Assembly (NCBI GenBank): GCA_029851415.1 | Contig: CM056743.1 | Coordinates: 98,058,501-98,122,500 of the forward strand | Reading direction: 5' to 3' | DNA length: 64,000 nt | Source: Eretmocerus hayati | Lineage: Eukaryota > Arthropoda > Insecta > Hymenoptera > Aphelinidae | In this document: piece after piece, positions 22,166 through 35,839 of the stretch | How the letters are laid out: every line of letters begins with the position of its first letter | Numbering within the stretch: position 1 is the first letter of the stretch | Notes under the pieces: generated by a model | Database searches by the model: none | The model's input: the letters and a program-made list of their open reading frames with translations, nothing else | What the model was told of the DNA's origin: nothing | Program-made: the position numbers and the translations under genes

Positions 22166-24714
22166 ATGGCGAAAGGACAGGAGGTTAACAAAATGACTGC
22201 GGAATCACTGCAAGTTATGCCCACTAATACCCCTGACGATCCCAATTTGAACGGGCTAGCAGAAGCCACGGGAGGAATCCCTGAACCGCATGAAGTAGTT
22301 ATTCTAGAGGCTCAAGGGAGACTTGAGGGCACGCGCTGCCTATTTTGCATTAATAAGTGTTGACCTTGGGTCAGAACACGCGGGAACTATGCACGCAGAA
22401 ACGGCGATACGTGATATAACACGAGTGCTGTCATTGAACCCCGATTATTTTTCGGAAACAGAAGTGGCTCTTTTAGAAACAATAAAGTCACATCTCGAAT
22501 CACAGCAAATAGCTACGGGAACACGACCTAAAACATTCGGGCTCATATTTGATAGCTTCACGCAGGGCTACGAACAATTCAAAATCTCGCAAATGAACGC
22601 GGAATCCTCACGCATAGACGAATCCAATTCCCCAAAGACACCACCGACAAAAACCTATTCACAGACCCTCAATAACGCAGAAACTTGGTCTGAATATCCA
22701 ACGAAACAAAAAAATTACGCTACAGCCAATGACGACGTATGGGGTACAGGAGATTTGTCAAATCATCGATCGGGAATTGAGATTGCGCGATCTCGCAGTC
22801 AACTCAAGGAAACATCTGGACGTCGCTTTCATAGCTTAGATTCACAATATCGTAATGAAAACGACCGAAGTCCATGCCCCCGACTTTCGAGTATGGACGC
22901 TGGACTCCGGAACGTCAACGACTGCAGCCCCCGACTTTCGGAGTATGGACGCTCAGTCACGCGTAGGTCGAAAAAATGACTCTAGCCACCGACTTTCGAG
23001 TAAGAACGCAGAGTCTCGCGTTCAATTTGACCAAGGTTCCATTCACCAACCACATTATTGTAACAATGAGCTACCGACTAATGACTCTAGCCACCGACTT
23101 CCGAGTATGGACGCAGAGTCTCGCGTCCGATACAATACAAATTTCAGCCGTGAACAACATGGTGGTGACATCGAATTATGCTCCGAAAGAATGAACCCCC
23201 GCGGGAACCATCAATTCAACTCACACGCTATATCTCAGAAATCACAAGACCAAAACAGACAAGATATGAGACTGACCACCGACAACCAGACTGATCGGCT
23301 ACGCGTTCAAAATATGTATGTGCAACAGAACTTCAAACTGAATCCCGAAAACAGACAATCGCGTGCAAATCAAAGTCGAGAGTCGCAAATGTCACAGAAT
23401 CCTAGCAATAACCACCAACCGACTGCTTCAAACAATCAGCAATACCAAGCTCGACCCCGGAAAGATAATCGATAAGGAAGAACTTATGAGAACGCATATG
23501 TAGACCAGTCCGATTCTTCCGACGACGAATACCCCGAGATGTCTGCACCCAATACCGATGACCAGGGAAACACCGCGCACGGAAACCACCAGGATCCAAA
23601 TTACGCGACGGTACGCCGTTCGCGAGTGAAAATTTCATCTGAGAACCAGAACTTTGAACGTCGCCAAGGTTCGAGGTTCCGTTTCTCCTTGCACCAGGCA
23701 CTTAATCAGATCATGCCGTACGATGGTGATCCCGATATGTTGGCGTTATTTTGTAAATCGGTACGTTACATCGTGGAGGAATACGGGTTGGATTCCGAAC
23801 CATGGGTTATATCAGCTTTGGCGAGTAAACTTACAGGCCGTGCAGCAGAAGGTTATACCGCGAGCCTTCCGCGATACAACTCAGTCGAATGTCTGCTTGC
23901 CGATATGACCACGCAATACAGCGGACCCGGAGGCGCCGATAAGGTGTTAGCCGAATTGAGAGTAGTGCAGCAAAGACCGGGCGAGAGTGCCGGCAGCTAC
24001 GGGTTAAGAATTCAGAAACTCCATGATCGTCTCTACAACGCGTACGATTCAGACCAGAAGTTGAACTTTAGAGAGCGGGAACTATATAAAGCAAACGCAG
24101 ATGCAGAAGCGCTGCAGCAATTCATGTCTGGTCTTGGTGAAACACTTCAACATCAAGTACGGTCAACTAGTCCCAAGACTTTACACGACGCCATATCTCA
24201 AGCTGTGAATTTCGAAGATAGAACCAGCACGCGTACATTTTCCCCCAAGGTGGCTCCAAATATGAACAAGCATGGACTCGTCCCACTACTTGAGGCACTA
24301 GCAGACGAAGCATCCAATAGAATGAGCAAGAGAGAGGTAGCTTCGCAAGAGACAGCTGATATAAGACTAGCCACCATGCATGATAAGCGATTCTCTCCCG
24401 AATTTCCTGGATGCCGTGTGGACTCAAAGGAGAGACCGAGTGCGAAATTCTGTAAATATTGCCAAATTCTTGGGCACACTCTGAGCGAATGCCGTTCTTT
24501 AGAGAATGACGTGAATTCAGGGGTCATCATTAAGGGTGGAGCTGAGAAATCCCAAAAGGCTTTCCAAGGACGAACAAAATCCAATAAGAATAGGATCGAG
24601 GATATCCGTGATAGACATCGGCATGGTCATACCAGTGAATTCGGTATCGATGGGAATGGTTCCAGCCTAGATAGGCTTGACAGCAATCGAAGAATTTCTC
24701 GTCACGATTAGGGA
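22166..24714 (+). pseudogene. Gypsy-class gag of the 25.8 kb element (broken)
   Basis: The first credible ATG (22166, MAKGQEVNKM) opens a frame that shifts near 22330 and again near 22860-22970. A single stop (TAA, 23473-23475) then interrupts the same frame that continues through 24711. The N-terminal half is polar and carries several copies of a ~16-residue repeat (for example NDSSHRLPSMDAESRV at ~23075). The C-terminal half is a Ty3/Gypsy-type gag core (LNQIMPYDGDPDML ... ADMTTQYSG ... ETLQHQVRS) ending with one zinc knuckle CKYCQILGHTLSEC (Cys-x2-Cys-x4-His-x4-Cys) near 24452. Gag would form the particle and bind RNA. A separate 270-bp open frame at 22091 includes the N-terminus. Confidence 0.8.
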
Positions 24715-25189
24715 GATGATCAAGATTTGAGTTATCCTAATCGTAATGATGTGTTCGAACGTCGAGATGGGACTTTTCACTGTCGATATGATACTCGAGG
24801 TAACGCATGTTGAATTAGGGGCCGCAATGGTATTAGTTTAAGGGGAATGGTGTCAAAATAATATAGGTATGTACTTGCTCGGGTAGCATGTTCAAAAGAT
24901 GGAAATAGAGTTGACACAGATTCGAGAACTATAATTTGACGGTTTAGCTCGTGTGAGGAAGAGGGGAGTTCGGTCTCAGATTACCAAAGTTAAGGCATTA
25001 TTCCAAATAACGTCACATCAAGATGGCAGATTCAAGGATATGGCTCCACTAGTATCAGTCCTTTCAGTCCATGATAGATCAATGAAGAATGACAAATATT
25101 CGCGTGTTACGGAATTGGAAGGGGAGTAGACCTTCTGGATTCCTCCATCATTCAAACTCAGCAAGAAGGTCGCGTTTGCTTATGTAATT
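24715..25189. other. Region after gag, no pol recognised
   Basis: In-frame sequence just after the gag stop is still polar and Arg/Asn-rich, and may be the end of gag. No protease (D-S/T-G), RT or RNase H motif is seen here in any + frame, although pol should begin here in a normal Gypsy-class element. Confidence 0.5.
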
Positions 25190-25795
25190 GAGTATTCAGG
25201 TGGTTAGAGCCCACGCATGGTGGAAATTTATCAAGATAGATGAAAGTTTATACGAGTATAGGGAAGTATTCAGGTGGTTAGAGCCCACGCATAGTCGGAA
25301 TTAATCAAGATGGATGAAAGTTTATAGCGTAAATATGGTCTGAAAATATCGTTCACGGTCCAGGGAGATGGAAGTGACAAGGAAATAGGAGTCAATCGCG
25401 CAATGGGAATTCACAAGTATAGGGAAGTATTCAGGTGGTTAGAGCCCACGCATAGTCGGAATTAATCGAGATAGATGAAAGTTTATAGCGTAAGTAAGGT
25501 CTGAAAATATCGGTCACGGTTGAGGGAGACGGAAGTGACAAAGAAATAGAAGTTAATCGCGCGATGGGAATTCACAAGTATAAGGAAGTATTCAGGTGGT
25601 TAGAGCCCACGCATAGTCGGAATTAATCGAGATAGATGAAAGTTTATAGCGTAAGTATGGTCTGAAAATATCGGTCACGGTCGAGGGAGACGGAAGTGAC
25701 AAAGAAATAGAAGTTAATCGCGCGATGGAAATTCGCAAATATAGGGAAGTATTCAGGTGGTTAGAGCCCACACATAGTTGAGAGTCAATTGAGTA
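25190..25795. repeat. Tandem array, ~161-bp unit
   Basis: The string attcaggtggttagagccca starts near 25194, 25267, 25428, 25589 and 25749. The last four are spaced about 161 bp apart and the intervening sequence is nearly identical between units (taagtatggtctgaaaatat, gacggaagtgacaaagaaat). Degenerate gtggttagagcccac cores continue to about 26170. Confidence 0.85.
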
Positions 25796-26175
25796 GTTTG
25801 AGTCCACGAGCATAGTAAGGTGTTCAGAGTATCAATAAACTGAAGTCAATCAAGTTATCAGAGCTCACGAGAAAAATGAATTGATAGGATGGTTAGAACC
25901 CAATAGTATCGAAAGTCCAGATGGTTAGAGCCCATAGATGTATAATGATTAAGTATTAAAAAAAATGAACTGTTTGAGTAGTTAGAACCCACGAGTATCG
26001 AGAAGTGTCATGAATGAGGATCAATGAAGTTATTGGAGCGCGAGAACATAGTGAATGTGTAGTGAGTGTGAGCTGTAGAAGTGGTTAGAGCCCACAATGA
26101 GCTAGAGGTCAATCGAGTGGAAAAATTCGTTGTTATTATTGTTGATCCCTCAAGTGGTTAGACCCCACAGGAATA
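25796..26175. repeat. Degenerate extension of the 161-bp array
   Basis: Short cores such as ggttagagcccaca (25917-25930, ~26080-26093) and ggttagaccccaca (~26157) recur at irregular intervals with diverged spacers. This looks like the decayed edge of the array at 25190-25795. Confidence 0.55.
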
Positions 26176-29100
26176 GGGACTAATCTAGTGGTTTGACCCC
26201 ACAAACATAGAAAAGAGAGTGAAAATTAGTTAGAGACCGCAACTTGCTGAGACTGAATGATTAATTGGATATCATGTATACAGACTGTCATATTGATTTT
26301 ATCATGAATATTGTATCAGCTCCCAGCATCAAACGCGGGGAAACGCGAATAATAGCTAGAGCTACGAGCACGCCCACAATGAACTGAAGGGCTGATTGAG
26401 ATTATTTATTAGTAGGGATAGACACGTGACTGTCTAAAACTACCCAACCCTATATGAAGCCATAAACGACATAGAACGTATCTTGAGATGATTTGTTGGG
26501 ACATTCGAACCAGATTTTACTCAGCACATTGAATGTATCTTTACCGAAAACTTTCGCTAAAGTTATAGAGATCGAGCTTCTACTTCCGATTTTACGTCGT
26601 GATATGAGGAACTAGAATTCAATGAATCTATATTTGGGGACATGGTTAGATGATAAGGACATTACGAGAACTGAAACATACGCAGAGGAGTTCTGTGAAT
26701 TGGAAGTTGAAAGAAGCTCACGAGCGTACATTATAATACCAGAAAGCAAATCGACGAATAGCTGTGTGGGATGAAATTCAGGACCAGTCAAAAGGAAAAG
26801 AGGAGAAGGGGACCATACAAAGAAAATCCGAGCGTCAATTGATCTACATTAGATAGTATGTATGGGACACTAACAGGTGAAGTAGGATGGTACTATGGAA
26901 AAAAAAAAAAAAAACAAACGAGGCCTTGCTTGGGGTTATAGAACTAAAGTATAAGATTTAATGAGATTTTATTGTCTGAATTCATTAATCAAACAGTTCT
27001 GGGAAGCTGACAGGCACTTGATATTTTACTCGTCCCGACGGCATCCGTCCGTAAATCTCTTGTTCATTTCTGAAGTCCTCCGTGATGTCTAAATGAGAAT
27101 GATGTCACCTGAAAAATACGAATGGAATGTTATTATTCGCAAATTTTACTAATATAATCTGTTATCAGCCTTACTTGGAAATATCCACTTATGCGGTTCT
27201 AGCCTCAAAAGAACGATGCATAAACGACATCATGGTCGCGTGACACGCCCGCTCACCGCGCCCCCGCCCCCCGCCGTAGCTTTTGAGCCATCAAAATAGG
27301 GCTAGAGCTTCACCTAACTCCTGAATCGAGTAACAATGGTATACATAGTTTATCGAATGCTACTTCTTAGAAGATAACGCACTCACAAACTCAAAAGTAC
27401 CCCGAGACTTTCTCACTCTTTCAATAGAAAATCGAGAACAGAGAATGTTGAAGTGAGTTGCAGAGTTCTTGATACACGGCCAACGGACGCTACGTACAGT
27501 TATCGAATTACGCTGACGTCTCTAAAACATCATAATCACAGTTTGAGCATTCCCAGACGAATTCTCCCTGTACAATTCTTTCAGACCTCGCACACGGACG
27601 TTTCGACGAAACCTAGAGGAAGACAGCGGTAAATGAGTAGGGCATGACGCAGAGAGTGCTACAATCGATTGCTGAGAAAATAGACGCGATGTAGCCGGTA
27701 TTCGATTTTGACACAAAATGCACACGTTTTGAATGCCGCGAAGAGAGTGGTCCAACCGCACGGGCTTCATCAAAGCGAGGAGATGCATTAGATTTCTAGG
27801 GCTCACTCGTTCAGATGCCTTCATGACCAGTCGAACTTTGGAAAACCCAATTTCCCCAGAAAAACATGCAAGAGAAGAAGAAAAAAAAAGCATATAGAAT
27901 ATGATGAAAGATAAGAAAAAATGAGAAGAGAAACAAATTAATGAAAGAACAAGAAAGGATTGACAAGATAGAACAACTCAATTTTTCCATATTAATCTGC
28001 CCCATTCCCTTCCAACTAACACACTGACCTCATCGAACTCAAGGGGCATCATTCAGGCATGAGGTGCGACAATTTATTCAAAAGCTTAGAATATGCTGGA
28101 AAATATCGGAAGCAGCTACAACAGAAATACTCGCCGGAGGAAGATGACAAAAAAGCCATTAATGGGCGGTCATTTGGACGCCACAGCTGGTTGAGGCTCT
28201 TGTGAGCACACAATGACTCTATAGGATCGTGTTCAAGAAAAGCTAATGAAGAATACCATGCGGCTTGAACATGATCTAAGTCGCTGAGGACCAGGGGGAG
28301 CTGACTACATCACATTTGGAGCGAAGAAACAAACTCTAATTCGGCTTCGACACAACCAACCAGCAGGCACGAATCTTGAGGAAACGGCTGACGCACGCCA
28401 GTCAAAGGCAAGGCATTCGCCGCAAAACAATCGAGACCCATCAGTGGGATCACCACCCTAGTCACATCACAACCGGAAACCCCATCAACAACAACAAACG
28501 AGGTCAAAAACATTCTCAACGATTATATCCTCATATGACTTCCTCCTTATTCCATTGTTCGACTGCGATCTCAGACGTCTTAACGGAGTTTCGATGAATT
28601 GAGTTTCATTTTTTTCTCCCACCTCGCATCAGTGAGAGCCAAATACGAGGGAGGAATCTAGACTAGATAGGGCAGTAGTGATATTCGCATTGACGAAGCC
28701 CCTCCGAGAAGTCGAGACGGTGATGAATCGGGGTAATAGTAGGGCGGATTCACGCCCTCGCGATCATTGATCACGTGGCGCGCACGCGTGCCGTTTGTCC
28801 CCACCGCGAAACATGGAACCCGAAAAAAGGGGTACGAAACGTCACCTCGCCTCTATTTGATCTACAGTCGAGTGAATATCTTGATCGATACAGTCTTCTC
28901 TCGAACAGTATTAGTCATTGAACATCGAAATGAGAATGAGATCTTATTCCTCCTCCACGTGTTGACTCGAAACGATGCAGTGCGAGATATTTTCGAAAAT
29001 TTTTTCACACGGCCAACGGACGCCGTATTTGTCGAAGCCCAAGTCTGTGATAGATGTTCCAGAGTCACGCTGACAGATTCGAATACGTAATCTCCCAGAA

Positions 29101-29830
29101 TTTGCGTTGGCAATTCTTCAGCAATACCAAATTCCGACGATATTATGCTCGCAATAGACTTATGAAAAAAAGAGAAATGCAGCGGCTAGAATCAACAAAA
29201 TCAGGCCAAGAGCAACTGACTATCAACTACACAATGTGATTGGATACCTTATTTGACATAAAGCAGCAACGTAGTGCGGCGGGGCGTCTGGTCAAATGTT
29301 TGAAGAGAATCAGATCCAACAAATGACAGAACAAAGTCAAGTCATAGCGTGATCTGTAAATAAAAGATCGTTTGGGAGACCGCTCAAACGAAATATTACA
29401 CATGACTCTAGTGCAATTAGCATAGCAAAAGGGAAGCAGAGTTAGAATAAAGGATGAGCTAGATAGAAAATGAGCACGGGAAAGGAGTAGGAACGACACA
29501 CGAAAGAAAAAGTGAGGAAGAATCGAAGTTATCTCAGGCCGAATCACACAAATCTACATGAAGAACCGAGTAAAGTGAGCCACATGGAAAGTTATATGCA
29601 CAAACTCTCCGAAATATATCTCATAAAGAATATTCAACCATCGCGGGGTGAAATTTTGCATGAAGTATTTCTTTGTTATCCCCCAGATATAGCTTCAATC
29701 CACAATATACTTTGTTAGCTGATGTCAGCTCCAAAATGATCCGGCAACCACGGTTAATAGATTCCCAATCGAGGAATCTGAGTTAGACACATAATCAAAC
29801 TTACCGTATGAACACTTGAGACAAAATAGT
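26176..29830. other. No gene supported
   Basis: Mixed AT-rich and GC-rich sequence with a 16-bp A tract near 26899. Open frames at 27522-27893 (minus), 28310-28519 (minus) and 28767-29090 (plus) show no domain I recognise. The 13-bp string CGGCCAACGGACG occurs at 27477-27489 and 29010-29022 and also abuts the 3' LTR at 46347-46359. Confidence 0.4.
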
Positions 29831-29841
29831 ACATTACGCGA

Positions 29842-29943
29842 CAAGGGCCGAAAGTGACCCATCGCGGCCCGGGTAGGTTGCCGCACGAGCCGGTAGGCGA
29901 GGGCGGCATACCCGCGGCCGCAATGGGTTATTTTTGGCCCGAG
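29842..29943. repeat. GC-rich ~100-bp inverted repeat
   Basis: The left arm gggccgaaagtgacccatcg pairs with the reverse complement of the right arm (gcaatgggttatttttggcc). The loop is GC-rich. It sits directly beside the fold-back element at 29950-30167. Confidence 0.55.
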
Positions 29944-29949
29944 GTGCGT

Positions 29950-30167
29950 ACACTATTTTTCGGTGACACTTGTATCGAAATTCTATGCTTTCCGACGCGA
30001 TGTCGGGGCAAAATGCCGCTCCGCCGTACAGGTTAGAAAACGTCGGAGCATGCAATGTAGTGCGCATGCTCACTCGTTTTCTAGCCTGGGCGGCATTGCG
30101 GCATTTTCTGCCCCGGGATCGGGGCGGAAACCATAGGCTTTCGATGCCAGTGTGCCGAAAATAAATT
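29950..30167. mobile_element. MITE-like fold-back element
   Basis: Left end tatttttcggtgacacttgt matches the reverse complement of the right end (ttattttcggcacactggca). The match extends inward to about 30018 and 30098 through the shared ggggca(a/g)aaaatgccgc region. A second inner pair (ccgtacaggttagaaaacg and cgttttctagcctgggcgg) makes most of the element self-complementary. No coding capacity and no clear target duplication. Confidence 0.6.
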
Positions 30168-30584
30168 AGTCACATGAATATCGAGCATTTATATATACAA
30201 TGAAGAATAGAATGAAATAGAGCACACAAAGGACGACACGAGAACCCATCATAAGGGAAAGAACGGGAGACCATACCTAAAAGAAAAAAACGGCGTCACC
30301 AAGCAAACGTTGTACGCGCGAAACGAAGCACCAACAGTATACACCTGAAATGAGAATATTGTTTCGTTACAAAAAAAAACCAAGATCCGACCCGCGCCCC
30401 CCCCCCCCATCACCCCAATTATCAAAGATTTTAAGGACAATTGGTCCTCACAACCTCACCAAGATGAAGGAAATAGGATAAAACATGACCCTATCACACC
30501 CAGCAGCACTCGTTCCCAGCCAATTCAAATAAAAACCAGACTCTACCATCACGGACATTAAGTCTCAACTAAAACTCGGAACTT

Positions 30585-31500
30585 TCCATCAATAATAGCC
30601 AGATCAACTATGTTATGACTCATAATGATAGATTACCACCTTACCTAGCTTATCCAATCATTTTTGAAGGTCCTGGACCACTGAATAAAATTTTTGCACC
30701 CCAAAAGTTAACTAATTTGTTACATCCAACGACATATGGGATTCGATGGTATTCTAACAAGAGCTGAAGATCTTGCCATCAATAATAGCCAGATCAACCA
30801 TATTATGACTCATAATGATAGACTATCACCTTATCTAGCTTATCTAATCATTTTTGAAGGTCCTGGACCACGGAATAAAATTTTTGCACCCCAGGAGTTA
30901 ACTAATTTGTTACATTCAACGACATATGGGACTCGATGGTATTCTAACAAGAGCTGAGATCTTGCCATCAATAATAGCCAGATCAACCATATTATGACTC
31001 ATAATGATAGATTATCACCTCATCTAGCTTATCTAACCATTCTTGAAGGTCCTGGACCACTGAATAAAATTTCTGAACCACAAAAGTTAACTAAACCTGT
31101 CACATCCAACAACATATGAGATTTGCTGGTATCCCATCTAAAACTCAGATCCTGACACCAATAATGGTCAGATCAACTATATTATCACTTGCTAAGATAG
31201 ATTTATATCTTACCTAGCTTATTCAATCATTTTTGAAGGTCCTGGACCACTGAATAAAATTTTTGCTTTCCAGAAGCTGACCAAACTTGTTACACTCAAT
31301 GACACATGAAATTTGCTAATACTCTAACTAAAGCCAAGATTCTGCCACCAATAATGGCCAGATATTATAATTCACAGTAACAAATTCACACGCTATCCAG
31401 CTTGCTCAGATATATTTGAAGCCTCCAAGCCTTTAAATAAAAACTGGGCACTCGAAAAGACACTTGACCCATGAACCATCAACAATAACCTATCCTACCA
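30585..31500. repeat. Tandem array, ~190-bp unit, five copies
   Basis: The string caataatagccagatcaac or a close variant starts near 30588, 30778, 30967, 31158 and 31348. Each is followed by atcatttttgaaggtcctgg and ctgaataaaatttttgc. Copies 1-3 are very similar and copies 4-5 are progressively diverged, which suggests decay from one side. Confidence 0.85.
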
Positions 31501-32760
31501 CCTTTGGGGCTTCGGGGCACTGATCAATGCGGCATGGAGAAAATTTTAAGTGCCTTACCTGGTTGCGATCTGAAAGACAGCTTTCCAACAGCCTCCACCT
31601 CCAACCAAGCGACAGGAAAACCACTGAAAAGTCCTTGTACACGATATGTTGGAAAATATTCAAGTGCCCGAGTAGAAATCTATTCAGGCGCGCCTGCACA
31701 ACAACTTTGGGCCTTAACAGGCGTACCTAAGTCAGTTCTTGGGCGAACGCTGGGCTGAAATAAGTCATGAAACGCTGAGCCACCCAGGGCCAAGCTTATC
31801 GTGCTCAGTATTGCCTTAACAAGCTTCCGCCTTGCTACCGCCTTACTTACGCCCTGGTAATTTTGACAGCTGATGCGAGATGCAAAATGTAACCTTCCGA
31901 GCATTGGACGATACGTGCTTTTTAGAGCTTGCTTGTCTCAAATTTTTTTCATTCGTGACCGCTATTACTTTTTACTCATCTATTCTGATAGATGTAAAAT
32001 GAAGCTGATGCTGCACATTTTTACCCATTCCTCTCCACTCATTCTTACCCGCGCATAAAGGTTATGTTGTGAATGTGAGTGTCATGTGAGGCATTATTAA
32101 GCTGTGCAGAATTCATGTTAGGTACTTGAGTGTATACAAAATTTGGATCAGATGAGTACCGTCTCACACGGAAAAATAGGTTATGTTATCTCATCCCTAC
32201 GAACCTTTGGTGGTAAATACCCGAGTATATACTGCAAAATTCGGGAATTTTTCACAGTAGTCGTATATGCAAGATTATAGCAGCCACTGCGACAAATTCG
32301 GTATCATTCTACAGTGAAAATAACTCATATGCGAGAGAATAGTCACTGCGAGGAATTTCAGTTCAATTTTAATTTTAGAAATTATTTCTGCAATGTACTC
32401 CAAAATACATCCAACCACTGACAGCCTTTCCATGACTTCCCATGATGAAACGCATAACCGCAATGCACTCATCATTTTCTGCTCCCGAAGTTGTAGAAAA
32501 TAAAAAAAAAACGGCTTTCTTGGCAGTGGATTGACATCACGGTCTCGCCTGCACAACGCCTGGATTATTAGAAAGGCGAAGGCTTGCTGCGCGTTTCGCG
32601 CTCGAACTACGCCCACTGCAGGCGTTCCTCAGTTACCTCAGGCGATTAGCCTTGCCCTGTACATCGCCCAACTAAGATTTCTACTCGGGATGCAGAGTAG
32701 ACACAAGCAGCGTTCAGATAGAGTATCGCGTGCTCTCATGCACACCGTCGCATTGAGACG
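31501..32760. other. No gene supported
   Basis: No recognisable domain on either strand. Short open frames around 31504-31904 overlap on opposite strands with no family signature. A run of nine A lies near 32503. Confidence 0.4.
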
Positions 32761-32761
32761 G

Positions 32762-33495
32762 TTTATCACCAGAATCTCGCAGCTTATCCCCAGGGTCTGC
32801 TCATTTTGAGTATAGATCATGCGCACTACGCGGCCTCACCTCGGCAGTATATATGGATACATAAAACTTTTCGCGGCTTATCACCAGAGACTCGCAGCTT
32901 ATCCCCAGGGTCTGCTCACTTTAAGTGTAGATCATGCGCACTACGCGGCACTACCTCGGCAGTATATATGGATACATAAAACTTTTCGCGGCTTATCACC
33001 AGAGACTACTCGCAGCTTATGCCCAGGGTCTGCTCATTTTGAGTATAGATCATGCGCACTACGCAGCACTACCTCGGCATTATATATGGATACATAAGAC
33101 TCTCCGCAGCTTATCACCAGAGACCCGCAGCTTATCCCCAAGGTCTGCTCACTTTAAGTATAGATCATGCGCACTACGCGGCACTACCTCAGCAGTATAT
33201 ATGGATACATGAAACTCTTCGCGGCTTATCACCAGAAACTCGCAGCTTATCCCCAGGGTCTGCTCATTTTGAGTATAGATCATGCGCACTACGCGGCACT
33301 ACCTCGGCAGTATATATGGATACATAAAACTTTTCGCGGCTTATCACCAGAGACTCGCAGCTTATCCCCAGGGTCTGCTCACTTTAAGTGTAGATCATGC
33401 GCACTACGCGGCACTACCTCGGCATTATATATGGATACATAAGACTCTCCGCAGCTCATCACCAGAGACTCGCATTTTATCTCCAGGGTCTGCAC
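32762..33495. repeat. Tandem array, ~115-bp unit, about six to seven copies
   Basis: The string cttatcaccagaga or a close variant recurs near 32762, 32877, 32992, 33110, 33224, 33339 and 33454. Each is followed by gcttatccccagggtctgct, atagatcatgcgcactacgc and agtatatatggatacataa. Units alternate slightly (tttcgcgg versus ctccgcag), so a two-unit higher-order pattern is possible. Several 90-codon open frames cross the array because the unit lacks stops in one frame. They are not genes. Confidence 0.9.
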
Positions 33496-35839
33496 AACTC
33501 AAGACATAAAAATAGGCCATGCGCACTAAATCCTCATAGAAGAATGAGATATCGAAAACATGCCAACTTCTCAATTGGGTTGTGGATCACGGATAGTGCA
33601 TGAAGCCCAAAGAAGAATTTTAAATCAAAGAGAAAGCCAACCATCAATAGAATAACCAATTACGTGACAGTTACCAAGGAAAATTAACAGGAGACCGGAT
33701 AGTGGGATGGGAGGAAACTCACTTGAAGAAAAACGCAAAAAATGATCAATTCAGGAGAATACGAGAGCACATATATTTGAAAACTTAGACTAGCGAGAGA
33801 CAATTCAGCTCAGTCGTGGCAAAAGCCCGTAGGGTCATTCAGCTCACCCCAAACTCCACACGCCACACACACTACGCACGCCCGCCACGCAAACTTTACA
33901 CACGTACACGTCTCCACGCACACTAGCCCGTAAACTGCGGAGTCTAACCTAACTCGAGGTAAGTATTGTTTTGCAGAGCAGAAGCAGGCTCTAGTAGACT
34001 GCTTTGTGCTATAGCTGAATGATGTCGTCTTTAGTATTAGGGGAAGCTGATTCATTGGAGATTATATGCAACAATACAGTGACATGACGAGTTGCATTAA
34101 AAGTCACGTTCCATGGTGGTAACGTGATTCTTTAGCACAAATCTAGAATATTTGATTTTTTTTTTTTTTTTTTTTTTTTTATAGAACCAATCTTCTTAGG
34201 GAATTGATGGAGAAAGTATATATAGGCTCTGTTCCTTGTCAATTGCCTCAGTAGGCTTTTGCACTTTCATCCTACAGTTTTCAGAGTTTCGAGGCTCACA
34301 TGTAATGAGTTCGTGGAGTACTATTTCAAGATTCACCGTGCATCAGGCTGTTTGTGGTTGAGTTTTATATGAAAGTGGAGAAGGCATGCACTTTGTGTGC
34401 TTTTTTAGTGTAATTGCACCCTGCAGTAGATTATTGAATGGAACTTTTGGTGATAGCCCAAAGGGTCCTCAACAGCAACAGGATTTGACGTCAATTATTA
34501 CACCAAACATGTGCTGTATGCTTGGAAGCTCTGTTTGGAAGCATTCAAATATTCAAACTCATCTCCAAAGTTGGAGTGAAGGTAGTGTATGCCTTGAATG
34601 TAAATGTGCTGATTGACGAAACAAAAACTCTGCCACTACTCAATCTTTTTTTAGACATTTCATCTCAATACGCTCTAGATATTATAGTACTGAAATGTAC
34701 AAAACACTTTGACACTTGAACTCCACTTACAATGATTATTCAAGTATTTCTACTCATTTACAAAACAGAAGTAAAGGTGGTACAAGTCTTAAACTCAAAT
34801 GTGCCCGACTACGACTCGTAAACTCTTTCACTTATCAATCTTCTTATTGAAAACCTTCACTCCTACTTTGTGATTGAGTTGGAATACTTGAACCCTCTCA
34901 AAGAGATCTTCCAAGTACTAAGCTTATGATTGATCCAATTATTGACGCTCATTCCTGTTTCTTCTGAGGAACATCAGTACTGTCATCGAATGTTTCATTC
35001 AGGCATCCAATTCTCTCTATATCGGTTACTCAACAGAATTCCCAAACCATCTCTCTATACAGTTGAATAGATGACAGCACATGAGATCAAGTGTGAATAG
35101 GTATTCACATCAACTATCGATTAGGAAGAAAATCCAAACACTGAATCCTTCCAAGTCTAATGACATCAGTCGAATGGAAGTTTAGTGATAAGATAATTGG
35201 TGGAGGGCAGATTAATGTAAACAGTCACTAGTATTACAGAGTTCCAACGCATTGTATATTGAATTAACATCTCAAGATATATTTTTCACTAATATTATGA
35301 GATGAAATTAGTCAATAATTTTTGTTAATCAACACGAAGATCTTACAGCTCTACATAGCTTTGTTGAGACCATTCAATTTGTTTTAACACACACTGACAC
35401 TGCATTGTGTCAGCATGTGCGTATGGACAGAAAAGTGGAAATGGTTATAGTCTCCTCGACCAGCCAAAGATCACATGGTTTCAAGCGTAGAGTTCACGGA
35501 TCAATCTCTCTTTCTCGCGAATTCCAGCTCCGTAAGAGAATAAATTTGAGGGATAATCATAGGTCCCCAAATCGTCTTCTTCGTCGACTTGGATAGGCTC
35601 CCTGGATTTGATAGAAGTGCCAGGTGAAGCATTTTATCAACATCTAATTCAGGAAGTCAGTAAGTATTCTACACGAAATGAAGATGAATTTTGAGTTCAA
35701 CGGTGCAGTAATGTTCCAAATAAATTATACATAGTTACTCCATGTTTTCTACAAATATTCATTAATGAAAAATATGTTGATTCAGGCAAAAGCACTGCAT
35801 CTTTCGTATAGAACATGTCAAAAATCATTAGCTTTTTAC
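33496..35839. other. AT-rich stretch with a long T tract, no gene supported
   Basis: A run of about 30 T lies at ~34153-34182. A CA/AC-rich low-complexity patch lies at ~33850-33930. No domain is recognised. Part of this stretch may belong to the Harbinger element whose transposase gene ends at 35840, but I could not define its ends. Confidence 0.4.

Noticed and set aside
28310..28519. Minus-strand frame with a segment faintly like a retropepsin end (IPLMGLDCF)
   Set aside because: No D-S/T-G active site nearby and opposite orientation to the host element. Similarity is too weak.
25190..33495. CRISPR array
   Set aside because: Repeat units are 115-190 bp and contiguous, without short repeats separated by unique spacers; the DNA is eukaryotic.
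32819..33509. A series of ~90-residue similar open frames
   Set aside because: They arise from the 115-bp tandem array, which lacks stops in one frame; each is a shifted copy of the next.
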